Shown here in pieces: positions 26,681-34,249 of a stretch of DNA of 64,000 nt. Source of the DNA: Pseudarthrobacter sp. L1SW (GTDB taxonomy: Bacteria; Actinomycetota; Actinomycetes; Actinomycetales; Micrococcaceae); assembly GCF_020809045.1 (NCBI RefSeq), contig NZ_CP078079.1:372001-436000 (forward strand), given 5' to 3'. The notes beneath the pieces were generated by a model. It ran no database searches, was not told the DNA's origin, and worked only from the letters and a program-made list of their open reading frames with translations. The position numbers and the translations under genes were made by a program. The number at the start of each line of letters is the position of its first letter. Within the stretch, counting starts at the first letter, position 1.

Positions 26681-27678
26681 CTGCCGCCGTCGGACACCCC
26701 TCGGCGCCCGGAGCCGTTGATCTCCTGACCTTCGGCGAGTCCATGGTCTCGCTGCGCTCCGCCGGGCCCCTGTCCGCCGGCGGCGCCCTGGGCATGCACG
26801 TGGCCGGTGCCGAGTCGAACGTGGCCGTCGGCGTCGCACGGCTCGGGCACAGCGTCACCTGGGCCGGCGTTGTGGGTGCCGATCCGCACGGCGAGTTCAT
26901 CCTCCGCCAACTCCGTGCCGAGGGGGTGCGGCTGGAGCACCGCGCGGACGCTTCCCGCCGGACCGGGTTGATGTTCCTTGAACAACGCACCGCCGACGTG
27001 ACGCGCGCCTTCTACTACCGCTCCGGCTCCGCAGGGTCAACACTGTGCCCGGAGGATGTGGAACCTGCCCTCCATGCGGGCGCCCGCATCCTCCACCTGA
27101 CCGGCATCACGGCCGCCCTCAGCCCGGAGTCCCGGAAGGCCGTGGAATACGCCGCCGAACAAGCCGCCGGCGCCGGCGCCGTGGTGTCCATCGACGTCAA
27201 CTACCGCAGCAAGCTTTGGTCCCGGGAAGAGGCACGGAAGGTGCTGGCACCGCTGCTGAGGCATGCCAGCATTGTGATTGCTTCCGACGACGAACTTGGC
27301 CTGGTTGCCGCCGGAACGGATGGTGCGCCAGGGGCCGACCCCGGTGAATCGGCGATGGTCGCCGAAATCCTGGGGCTCGGAGTGCGCGAGGTGGTGGTCA
27401 AGCGGGGCGCGGCCGGCGCCAGCGTCCACACCGCCGAGGGCCGGTGGGATGTCCCGGCCGTCCCGGTCACCAGCATCGACACGATAGGAGCCGGTGACGC
27501 CTTCACCGCCGGCTACCTATCCGCCTTGCTCGACGGCGCCGACGTGCCCGGCCGCCTGGAGCGCGGCGCCCTCACCGGGGCCTTCGCCGTGAGCACCGCG
27601 GGGGACTGGGAAGGCCTTCCTAACAGGTCGGAACTTGCCCTGCTGGGAACCACTCCCAGCGGAACCACCCAACGTTGA
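26677..27678 (+). CDS. PfkB-family 2-keto-3-deoxy sugar-acid kinase
   Basis: A 333-residue ribokinase-fold enzyme starting with GTG inside the aldolase stop. LTFGESMVSLRSAGPL at the N-terminus and DTIGAGDAFTAGYLSALL near residue 270 (anion hole and catalytic Asp) are the PfkB signatures. Expected to phosphorylate 2-keto-3-deoxygalactonate at O6. E. coli DgoK belongs to a different fold, so this is a non-orthologous replacement, closer to KdgK. Fixed by operon position between aldolase and ManD genes. Confidence 0.86.
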   Translation: MTAAVGHPSAPGAVDLLTFGESMVSLRSAGPLSAGGALGMHVAGAESNVAVGVARLGHSVTWAGVVGADPHGEFILRQLRAEGVRLEHRADASRRTGLMFLEQRTADVTRAFYYRSGSAGSTLCPEDVEPALHAGARILHLTGITAALSPESRKAVEYAAEQAAGAGAVVSIDVNYRSKLWSREEARKVLAPLLRHASIVIASDDELGLVAAGTDGAPGADPGESAMVAEILGLGVREVVVKRGAAGASVHTAEGRWDVPAVPVTSIDTIGAGDAFTAGYLSALLDGADVPGRLERGALTGAFAVSTAGDWEGLPNRSELALLGTTPSGTTQR

Positions 27679-27746
27679 TCCGTTCGAGCTCCACCCCCGC
27701 CAGCCCAACGTACCGCTACCACTGACCAAGAAAGCCTGGTTCTGCT

Positions 27747-28976
27747 GTGAAAATCATTGCCGCCGATGTCTTCGTGACCAGTCCCTCCCGGAATTTCGTG
27801 ACGCTCCGGATTACTACCGAGGATGGTGTGACCGGTATTGGTGACGCCACGTTGAATGGGCGTGAGCTTGCTGTTGCCGCGTATTTGAAGGAGCACGTGG
27901 CGCAGCTGCTGATTGGCAAGGACGCGCACCGGATCGAGGACACGTGGCAGTTCCTGTACCGGTCAGCGTATTGGCGGCGGGGCCCGGTGACGATGGCTGC
28001 GATCGCTGCGGTGGATATGGCGTTGTGGGATATCAAGGGCAAGGTGGCCGGGATGCCGGTGTACCAGCTCCTGGGCGGGGCGTCCCGGAACGGGCTGCGC
28101 GCCTACGGGCACGCGTCCGGTGCTGACTTGCCGTCGCTGTTCGACTCCGTCCGGGAACACCTGGAACTCGGGTATAAGTCGATCCGGATCCAGACCGCCG
28201 TCCCCGGCATCAAGGCCGTCTACGGGGTGGCCGCCCAGGCGCAGGCTTCGGGGGAGCGGTACGACTACGAGCCCGCCGGGCGGGGCGCGTTCCCGGTGGA
28301 GGAGGACTGGGACACCCGGGCGTACCTGCGGCACCTTCCCACCGTGTTTGAGGCGGTCCGGAACGAGTTCGGCCCGGAGATCCCTTTGCTGCATGACGGG
28401 CACCACCGGATGACCCCCATCCAGGCCGCGAAGCTGGGCAAGGCGCTGGAGCCGTATGACCTGTTCTGGCTGGAGGACTGCACCCCGGCGGAGAACCAGG
28501 AGGGCCTGCGCCTGGTCCGCCAGCACACCACCACCCCGCTGGCGATCGGTGAAATCTTCAACACGGTGTGGGACTACCAGACCCTGATCAAGGAACAGCT
28601 GATCGACTATGTCCGCGCCGCGTCCACCCACTTCGGCGGGATCAGCCCGTTGAAGAAGGTGATGGATTTCGCCGCGCAGTACCAGATCAAGTCCGGTTTC
28701 CACGGCCCCACGGACATTTCCCCGGTGGGCTTCGCGGCGCAGCTGCACGTGGGCCTGGCGATCCACAACTACGGCATCCAGGAGTACATGCAGCACTCGG
28801 ACAAGACCAACGAGGTCTTCGAGCAGTCCATGACCTTCGTGGACGGCTACCTCCACCCCGGGGACAAGCCCGGGATCGGCGTCGAGTTCAACGAGGAAGC
28901 CGCAGCCGCGTTCCCGTACCAGCAGGCCTACCTGCCCTACAACCGCCTCATCGACGGAACGGTCCACGACTGGTAG
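27747..28976 (+). CDS. ManD-family sugar-acid dehydratase (enolase superfamily)
   Basis: A 409-residue member of the mannonate dehydratase ManD group. Metal ligands are Asp217, Glu243 and Glu269, with His219 in HDGHH; Arg147 and Tyr159 agree with the Arg-Tyr pair that acts as base in characterised ManD enzymes. ManD proteins dehydrate D-mannonate and/or D-gluconate, with widely varying efficiency. Here it follows the galactonate genes by 68 bases and could feed the same 2-keto-3-deoxy intermediate (a C4 epimer) into the kinase and aldolase. The first 200 bases use more T- and G-ending codons than their neighbours, which hints at a separate origin. Confidence 0.85.
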   Translation: MKIIAADVFVTSPSRNFVTLRITTEDGVTGIGDATLNGRELAVAAYLKEHVAQLLIGKDAHRIEDTWQFLYRSAYWRRGPVTMAAIAAVDMALWDIKGKVAGMPVYQLLGGASRNGLRAYGHASGADLPSLFDSVREHLELGYKSIRIQTAVPGIKAVYGVAAQAQASGERYDYEPAGRGAFPVEEDWDTRAYLRHLPTVFEAVRNEFGPEIPLLHDGHHRMTPIQAAKLGKALEPYDLFWLEDCTPAENQEGLRLVRQHTTTPLAIGEIFNTVWDYQTLIKEQLIDYVRAASTHFGGISPLKKVMDFAAQYQIKSGFHGPTDISPVGFAAQLHVGLAIHNYGIQEYMQHSDKTNEVFEQSMTFVDGYLHPGDKPGIGVEFNEEAAAAFPYQQAYLPYNRLIDGTVHDW

Positions 28977-29100
28977 TTGGCTGGCCCAAAGGCCCGCAGA
29001 TTACCGGACTGGGCGGCATTGGCCCGGTGTTGCCTGGCCGATGATTTTCCGCCCCGTGCCGGCCTGTACAACGGATGCCGATTCACGGGAGACTGGCGCC

Positions 29101-29664
29101 ATGCGCACCCTGACCTTCGGCATGAACGTGAGCCTGGACGGCTACATCGCCGCGCCCGGTGACGACCTCGGCTGGAGCGTACCAAGCGATGAGCTGTTCC
29201 AGTGGTGGTCTGACCGGGTGGGGGCGACGGGCCTGGCGCTATACGGGCGGAAATTGTGGGAGACCATGAGCTCCCACTGGCCCACCGCCGACCAGCAGCC
29301 CGGCGCCACGCCGGCGCACATCGAGTTCGCCCGCCGCTGGCGGGACATGCCGAAAGTGGTGTTCTCCTCAACGACCAGCACAGTCGACTGGAACACCCGC
29401 CTGGTCACCAGCAACGCGGTCGCCGAGATCACCCGCCTCAAGGCGGACGACGGCGGCTCCATGGACATCGGCGGCGCCACGCTCGCCGCGGCAGCCATGC
29501 GGGCCGGACTGATCGACGAGTACCTGATGCTCACCCATCCGGTCCTGGTGGGCGGCGGCACGCCGTTCTTCGCCACCCTGGACAACTGGGTAAACCTGGA
29601 CCTGGTGGAGTCCCGGATGTTTCCCGGCGGCGTGGTCCTGACCAGGTACAAGACCCGGCGCTGA
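29101..29664 (+). CDS. Dihydrofolate-reductase-like (RibD C-terminal) protein
   Basis: A 187-residue protein of the DHFR/RibD C-terminal fold: MNVSLDGYIAAPGDDLGW at the N-terminus and DIGGATLAAAAMRAGLIDEYLMLTHPVLVGGGTPFF near residue 120-155 are typical. These small NADPH-binding proteins are common in actinobacteria and rarely have proven roles. The ATG at 29101 is chosen because homologues begin at this Met; an earlier ATG at 29041 has no recognisable family sequence after it. Monocistronic. Confidence 0.82.
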   Translation: MRTLTFGMNVSLDGYIAAPGDDLGWSVPSDELFQWWSDRVGATGLALYGRKLWETMSSHWPTADQQPGATPAHIEFARRWRDMPKVVFSSTTSTVDWNTRLVTSNAVAEITRLKADDGGSMDIGGATLAAAAMRAGLIDEYLMLTHPVLVGGGTPFFATLDNWVNLDLVESRMFPGGVVLTRYKTRR

Positions 29665-29974
29665 CTGCCGGAGGGCCCCAGGCGAGGAACCGTTACCGAG
29701 ACATAGACGGTTCAGCTATGGCCAAGGGAATGAGCTACAGTAGCGCGCGATCTCTATCGGCCTGCTTAGCCGCAAGGATGCCATCTCGTGCCGCCGGCCG
29801 GATTACTCGCCCTTTGATTTGAAGTGAAGCCCGTCGATTGCCGCGTAACTGCCGTTTTCAACGTTCAAAAACGACACCTACGGAGCAATCGATGGGGTTT
29901 CTGGAGGCACTAGGAGATTTCCAGGCCGGGGCGGAGGCGGTGGAGCGCCAGCCTCCGCCGGACTGCCCGGCCCC
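29665..29974. other. Gene-free stretch with palindromic element
   Basis: About 310 bases between the DHFR-like gene and the DUF4193 gene. I see no convincing gene. It contains the second copy of the long palindromic repeat (29830-29896). The rest shows no tRNA or clear promoter. Confidence 0.5.
29830..29896. repeat. Long palindromic repeat element, copy 2
   Basis: Arms of about 30 bases: CCCGTCGATTGC... on the left and ...GGAGCAATCGATGGG on the right, with centre CTGCCGTTTT-CAACGTTC-AAAAACGACA. Most arm positions pair. It matches the element at 8841-8903 in outline and in the CTGCCGTTTT and GGAGCAATCGAT blocks. Both copies are intergenic. Confidence 0.8.
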
Positions 29975-30274
29975 CTACGACTCGCACTCCCTGCAGTACT
30001 TCTTGCCGTCCTTCTCCCTTGCCAGCTGGCTGCGGTGGTGCACCAGGAAGCAGGACATGCAGGTGAATTCGTCGGCCTGGACCGGCACCACCTGGATTAG
30101 GAGCTCCTCGTTCGAAAGGTCCGCCCCGGGCAGTTCGAAGCTGTCCGCGAGCTCGGCCTCGTCTACGTCGGTTGTCGCCTCCCTTCGGCCCGACTTCTCG
30201 GTCTTCAGCTCCTCAAAGCCGCTGTTCGGCTCTTCCTCGGGCGTCACCCGTGGAGCGTCATAGTCAACTGACAT
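29975..30274 (-). CDS. DUF4193 zinc-ribbon-like protein
   Basis: A 99-residue acidic protein. The C-terminus carries a CxxC...CxxC zinc ribbon: CMSCFLVHHRSQLAREKDGKKYCREC. The acidic N-terminal half and the LADSFELPGADLSNEELLIQVVPVQADEFTC segment match the actinobacterial DUF4193 family; related proteins often accompany dUTPase or RNA polymerase-associated genes, but the role is not known. The ATG at 30274 follows AGGAG; a longer frame upstream is not used. Confidence 0.85.
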   Translation of the reverse strand: MSVDYDAPRVTPEEEPNSGFEELKTEKSGRREATTDVDEAELADSFELPGADLSNEELLIQVVPVQADEFTCMSCFLVHHRSQLAREKDGKKYCRECES

Positions 30275-30361
30275 TAATGCGTTCTCCTGTCGGCTGGTTG
30301 CAGTTCGTTCTGAACAGAGCAACAACATGGACGCGGGCCCGGATATTCCCGGCCTGGCACC

Positions 30362-30390
30362 TTGCGCTGCGGTAGGTAGACTGATCTAAC
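30362..30390 (+). promoter_or_regulatory. Probable promoter of the TetR-EamA operon
   Basis: TTGCGC (30362-30367), 17 bases, TCTAAC (30385-30390). The AAGGAG ribosome site and TTG start follow at 30403-30416. Confidence 0.45.
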
Positions 30391-30413
30391 TACTCACGAA
30401 GCAAGGAGCCGCG

Positions 30414-31046
30414 TTGCCCCTCCCGGATGCCGCGCCAGCCAGCGCTGAGGCAAGCGCGCCTTCCGCCGCAAAATCACCGAAGCGCCCGGCCCGGGTGCTG
30501 CTGCTTGAAGCGGCAGCCCGGCTCTTCTATGCCCAAGGCGTGGGGGCCACCGGGATCGATGCCATCACCGCTGGGGCCGGCGTTGCCAAGAAGAGCCTCT
30601 ACAACAATTTCGCCTCCAAGGCGGAACTTGTGGCCGCCTATTTGGAAGCGCGGCACGCGGAGTGGCTTGGCCTGTACGGCAAGCGGATGGAGACCGCCCA
30701 GACTCCGCGGGAACGGGTGCTGGCTGTTTTTGACGCATATATGGACCACGCCAACCTCGCCTACCAGGACGGGTTCAGGGGCTGCGGGCTGCTTAATGCA
30801 GCGGCGGAACTTCCCGCGGGGGCGGCCGGGCGGGTTGCGGTCCGGAAACACAAGGAAGAGGTTGAGGAACTGCTGGCCCGGCACGTGGCCGAGCTCCTGC
30901 CGGGAGAGGATGGGCGCGCCGCCGGGCTGGCCAGGCACCTGGCCTTCCTGCTCGAAGGTGCCATGGCCAGGGCCGGGCTGGAGGGGAATGACCAGCGCCT
31001 GAAGGACGGCCGGACCATCGCCGCCCGGCTGTTGGAGGGGCTGTGA
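30414..31046 (+). CDS. TetR-family regulator
   Basis: A 210-residue repressor starting with TTG, supported by AAGGAG about six bases upstream. The helix-turn-helix is VLLLEAAARLFYAQGVGATGIDAITAGAGVAKKSLYNNFASKAELVAAYLEAR. The C-terminal half is the ligand and dimer domain (RGCGLLNAAAELP is common in this subgroup). Its stop overlaps the GTG of an EamA exporter gene (GTGA), so it probably controls its own operon and the exported compound may be the inducer. Confidence 0.86.
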   Translation: MPLPDAAPASAEASAPSAAKSPKRPARVLLLEAAARLFYAQGVGATGIDAITAGAGVAKKSLYNNFASKAELVAAYLEARHAEWLGLYGKRMETAQTPRERVLAVFDAYMDHANLAYQDGFRGCGLLNAAAELPAGAAGRVAVRKHKEEVEELLARHVAELLPGEDGRAAGLARHLAFLLEGAMARAGLEGNDQRLKDGRTIAARLLEGL

Positions 31047-32107
31047 ACCCGGACGCCGGAAACCACAGAGTGCCGCTGTGGGGTGCTTTATGCGTTGCCG
31101 CCGCATCCGTGCTCTGGGGAACCACGGGAACGGCTGCCACCTTCGCCCCGGCCGTGAGCCCGTTGGCTGTTGGCGCAGTTGCCATGGGCGTCGGCGGCCT
31201 GCTCCAGGCCCTCTATGCCGTCAACGCCATCACCGGGCAATGGCCGGGCCTGCTGGACCGTTGGCGCCTGGTGTCCTTGGGTGCGGTGGCGGTGGCGGTC
31301 TACCCACTGGCCTTCTACAGCTCGATGCGCTTGTCCGGCGTTGCGGTGGGAACCGTGGTTTCCATCGGTTCGGCGCCGGTGGCAGCTGCACTCATCGAGC
31401 GCTTCGCGGATGGAAAGCCGCTCAGCCGCAGGTGGGCGGCCGGAGCTTTCCTGGGTGTCATGGGCGCGGCACTGCTGTCCTCGGCCGGGCAGGGGCACGA
31501 ACAGGCCGCCACTTCCGGCTCTCCTGGTGAGACGTGGACCCCGTTGGCGGGGATAGCCCTGGGTCTGGTGGCCGGTGCCACATATGCCCTGTACTCCTGG
31601 GCGGCCCACCGCATTATCGGCGGCGGCATATCTTCACGGGCAGCGATGGGAACTGTCTTCGGCCTCGGTGGGCTCCTGCTGATGCCCGTGCTCCTGGCAA
31701 CCGGCGCGCCCCTGCTGGAATCCTGGACCAATTTCTCCGTGGGAGCCTACATGGCCCTGGTCCCGATGTTCGCCGGCTATGTGCTGTTCGGCTGGGGACT
31801 GGCCAGGGTCCGGGCCAGCACTGCCACCGGTATTTCCCTGCTTGAAACGGTAGTGGCTGCGGTGCTGGCGGTGCTGGTGGTGGGAGAGCGGCTGCCGCTG
31901 CACGGTTGGCTTGGCGCCGCCGTCGTCATTTTCAGCCTTTTCATCCTGACGCCGGGCAAGTCCGCCGGTGTCCTGTCCGCGCCGCCCGCCCCGGCCGTTG
32001 ACATGCGCGACGGGCAGGACACCCGCAGCGGGCAGTCAACGCCCGCCGGGCAATACACGCCGCCGTATCAGGAAAGTTCCGCGCGAAGCCCGCTACCGCC
32101 GTCGTAA
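31043..32107 (+). CDS. EamA/DMT-family exporter
   Basis: A 354-residue membrane protein with ten predicted segments in two EamA halves (VLWGTTGTAATFAPAVSP in the first, EAMA-like ALYSWAAHRIIGGG to LVPMFAGYVLFGWGLARVRASTATGISLLETVVAAVLAVLVVGE in the second). The last 45 residues are hydrophilic and Ser/Gln/Thr-rich, with repeated GQ(D/S/Y)T units. Translationally coupled to the TetR gene. EamA proteins export amino acids or metabolites; substrate unknown. The 3' end overlaps the convergent reductase gene by 15 bases. Confidence 0.85.
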   Translation: MNPDAGNHRVPLWGALCVAAASVLWGTTGTAATFAPAVSPLAVGAVAMGVGGLLQALYAVNAITGQWPGLLDRWRLVSLGAVAVAVYPLAFYSSMRLSGVAVGTVVSIGSAPVAAALIERFADGKPLSRRWAAGAFLGVMGAALLSSAGQGHEQAATSGSPGETWTPLAGIALGLVAGATYALYSWAAHRIIGGGISSRAAMGTVFGLGGLLLMPVLLATGAPLLESWTNFSVGAYMALVPMFAGYVLFGWGLARVRASTATGISLLETVVAAVLAVLVVGERLPLHGWLGAAVVIFSLFILTPGKSAGVLSAPPAPAVDMRDGQDTRSGQSTPAGQYTPPYQESSARSPLPPS

Positions 32108-33151
32108 TTCCGCGAACTCAATGGAGGGAACGATGGTCCCCGCGTCCCGCTCCACAAAGTTGGTTCCGGGCGGCACCACGTCATCGATGGCGTCCAGGAC
32201 GGATTCGCTGAGCCGGACGTCCGCTGCCTGCAAGTACGCCTGCAGGTGTTCCTCGCTGCGTGGCCCGATGATGACGCTGCTGATGGCGGGGTGGGTGAGG
32301 GCGAAGCCGATGGCCAGGTCCACGAGCGAGAGCTCCAGTTTGTCCGCCAGCCGCGCCAGGGCGTCCGCGGCGTGCTGCTTCCGTTCGCTGGAGGGGCCTG
32401 AGATGTCGTACCGGCCGGGCAATGAATGCACGCGGGTGGGCGCCTTTCCGGATTCGAGGACGAAGCTGCCGGACAGCCAGCCGCCGGCCAGCGGCCCGTA
32501 CGCGAGGACGCCCAGCCCGTACTGCTGGGCGATGGGCAGCACGTCGCGTTCGTTGCCGCGCACCAGCATGGAATACGGCACCTGGTTTCCCAGGGGCGGG
32601 ATCAGGTGGTTTGTGGTGGCCAGCCACTGCGCCTCCACAAGCTGCGCCGGGGTGAAGACGGACGTGCCGTAGTAGAGGATCTTGCCTTGGCGGATCAAGT
32701 CGTTGAGCGTGGTGATGGTTTCGAGGACATCGGTGTTGTAGTCCGGCCGGTGTGCCTGGTAGAGGTCGATCCGGTCTGTTTGAAGCCGGCGGAGGCTGCC
32801 CTCCACTGCCTGGGTGATCCAGCGGCGGGAGTTTCCGGAGTGGGCGGGGTTGGCGCTCATCTGCCCATGGAACTTTGTGGCGAGGAAGACGTCGTCGCGC
32901 CGTCCCCGCAGCGCGCGGCCCACTACCTGCTCCGACTCGCCCTGCGAGTAGACATCGGCGGTATCGACGGCGGTGATCCCGGCGTCCAGCGCCGCCTGGA
33001 TGATCCGGATGCTCTCATCGGCGCCGGTGGGGGCGCCGTGCGCGCCGCCGTTGGGGCTGCCGTTGCCCTCGCCAAAATTCATGGTGCCCAAAGTGAGCGG
33101 GCTGACCGGGGTCCCCGACCGCCCGAATACCCGCAGTTCGCTGAGGCTCAT
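32093..33151 (-). CDS. Aldo/keto reductase
   Basis: A 352-residue NADPH-dependent reductase. LTLGTMNFGEG at the N-terminus, DTADVYSQGESE with catalytic Asp and Tyr, LATKFHGQM with the Lys, and YQAHRPD with the His position make up the AKR site; GPRSEEHLQAYLQA near the C-terminus binds the cofactor. Resembles the AKR11/AKR12 ketoreductase group. The ATG at 33151 follows GGGAGG; a start nine codons earlier is possible. Substrate unknown. Confidence 0.87.
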   Translation of the reverse strand: MSLSELRVFGRSGTPVSPLTLGTMNFGEGNGSPNGGAHGAPTGADESIRIIQAALDAGITAVDTADVYSQGESEQVVGRALRGRRDDVFLATKFHGQMSANPAHSGNSRRWITQAVEGSLRRLQTDRIDLYQAHRPDYNTDVLETITTLNDLIRQGKILYYGTSVFTPAQLVEAQWLATTNHLIPPLGNQVPYSMLVRGNERDVLPIAQQYGLGVLAYGPLAGGWLSGSFVLESGKAPTRVHSLPGRYDISGPSSERKQHAADALARLADKLELSLVDLAIGFALTHPAISSVIIGPRSEEHLQAYLQAADVRLSESVLDAIDDVVPPGTNFVERDAGTIVPSIEFAELRRR

Positions 33152-33332
33152 CCCCGGTCCCTCCCGTTGCGTTGCCACTGATGCCTTCGATCGTCATGAG
33201 GCTACACAGCTTCGTGTGGAGGCGGCAGGTTTATGCCTTAGTCCTTCGCTTTTCTTCGCACGGAGTAACGCAGGGGCCCGGCGTGACGAATTGTGGCGGG
33301 CGTTTCCCCGGCGGTAGCGCCTATATTGAGGC

Positions 33333-34067
33333 ATGGGCACTCCAGGCGATGACGAACAATTCGTTAGGTTGCACGACCTGATTATTGGCAGCAGCAACGT
33401 GAACGACTTCCTCACGGAGCTCTCCGGAGTGGCAGCTTCGGCCCTGAGTGAGTCTGCGGGCTCGCGGGTTGAATGCGGTGTGACACTGCGCCGGCGCAAG
33501 CGCAGCATGACCGTGGCGGGCAGCAGCGACCGGGCCAAGGAGCTGGACAGGCTCGAGCAGGTCCTGGGTGACGGGCCGTGCCTTGCCGCGCTGGAGACCA
33601 TGCGGCCTGTAGTCCTTGCGGATGTATACGCCGATACCCGCTGGCCGGAGTTCCAAAAGATCCTGGCCGCCAACGGCTGCAGGAGCGTGCTGGGCGTACC
33701 CCTGGCCCTCGACGACAGCCAGGCGGCCGCCTTGAACTTCTTCTCCTCCGAACCTGATGTCTTCACGGGAGCGGTCATCAGCAAGGCACAGGGGTTTGCC
33801 GACCAGGCCGAGCGGGCGCTGCGGCTGGCCCTGCAGATCGCTGACGCCCGGAACGTTGCCGACGACCTTTCGGCTGCCATGGAGAACCGCACCACCATCG
33901 ACTTGGCGTGCGGGGTGATTATGGCCCAGAACCGCTGCTCGCAGGAGGAGGCCATGGCGATGCTCACTAAGGCGTCCAGCCACCGGAACCAGAAGCTGAG
34001 GGACCTCGCGGCGGACGTCCTGAGCCGTGTGAGCTCGGGCTCGGTCAGCACGCACTTCGATCCGTAG
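33333..34067 (+). CDS. GAF-ANTAR transcription antiterminator, second copy
   Basis: A 244-residue paralogue of the protein at 16079. GAF domain 20-165 (SVLGVPLALDDSQAAALNFFS), then ANTAR domain: MENRTTIDLACGVIMAQNRCSQEEAMAMLTKASSHRNQKLRDLAADVLSRV. A TATATT hexamer (33322-33327) lies five bases before the ATG, so the mRNA may be leaderless, although no properly spaced -35 is visible. Orphan, with no sensor kinase or clear leader target next to it. Confidence 0.84.
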   Translation: MGTPGDDEQFVRLHDLIIGSSNVNDFLTELSGVAASALSESAGSRVECGVTLRRRKRSMTVAGSSDRAKELDRLEQVLGDGPCLAALETMRPVVLADVYADTRWPEFQKILAANGCRSVLGVPLALDDSQAAALNFFSSEPDVFTGAVISKAQGFADQAERALRLALQIADARNVADDLSAAMENRTTIDLACGVIMAQNRCSQEEAMAMLTKASSHRNQKLRDLAADVLSRVSSGSVSTHFDP

Positions 34068-34249
34068 GCTGCGGGCATGACCTGAAGGCAAGTCAAAGTT
34101 GTTGCTGGGACGATCCGGTTTCGTCTCCGCGCCGCCCTGCAATAATCTGAACCAACGGTTGTGCGCGGGGGTGCAGGCGCCCGGTACACCATGCAGCAAC
34201 AGGCAGCACGTAAGTTCGGGCCACATCACACCAGACGAGGCGGACACGC

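Noticed and set aside
29695..29820. Possible tRNA or small RNA in the gap after the DHFR-like gene
   Set aside because: No cloverleaf or anticodon arm could be folded by eye and no promoter or terminator frames it.
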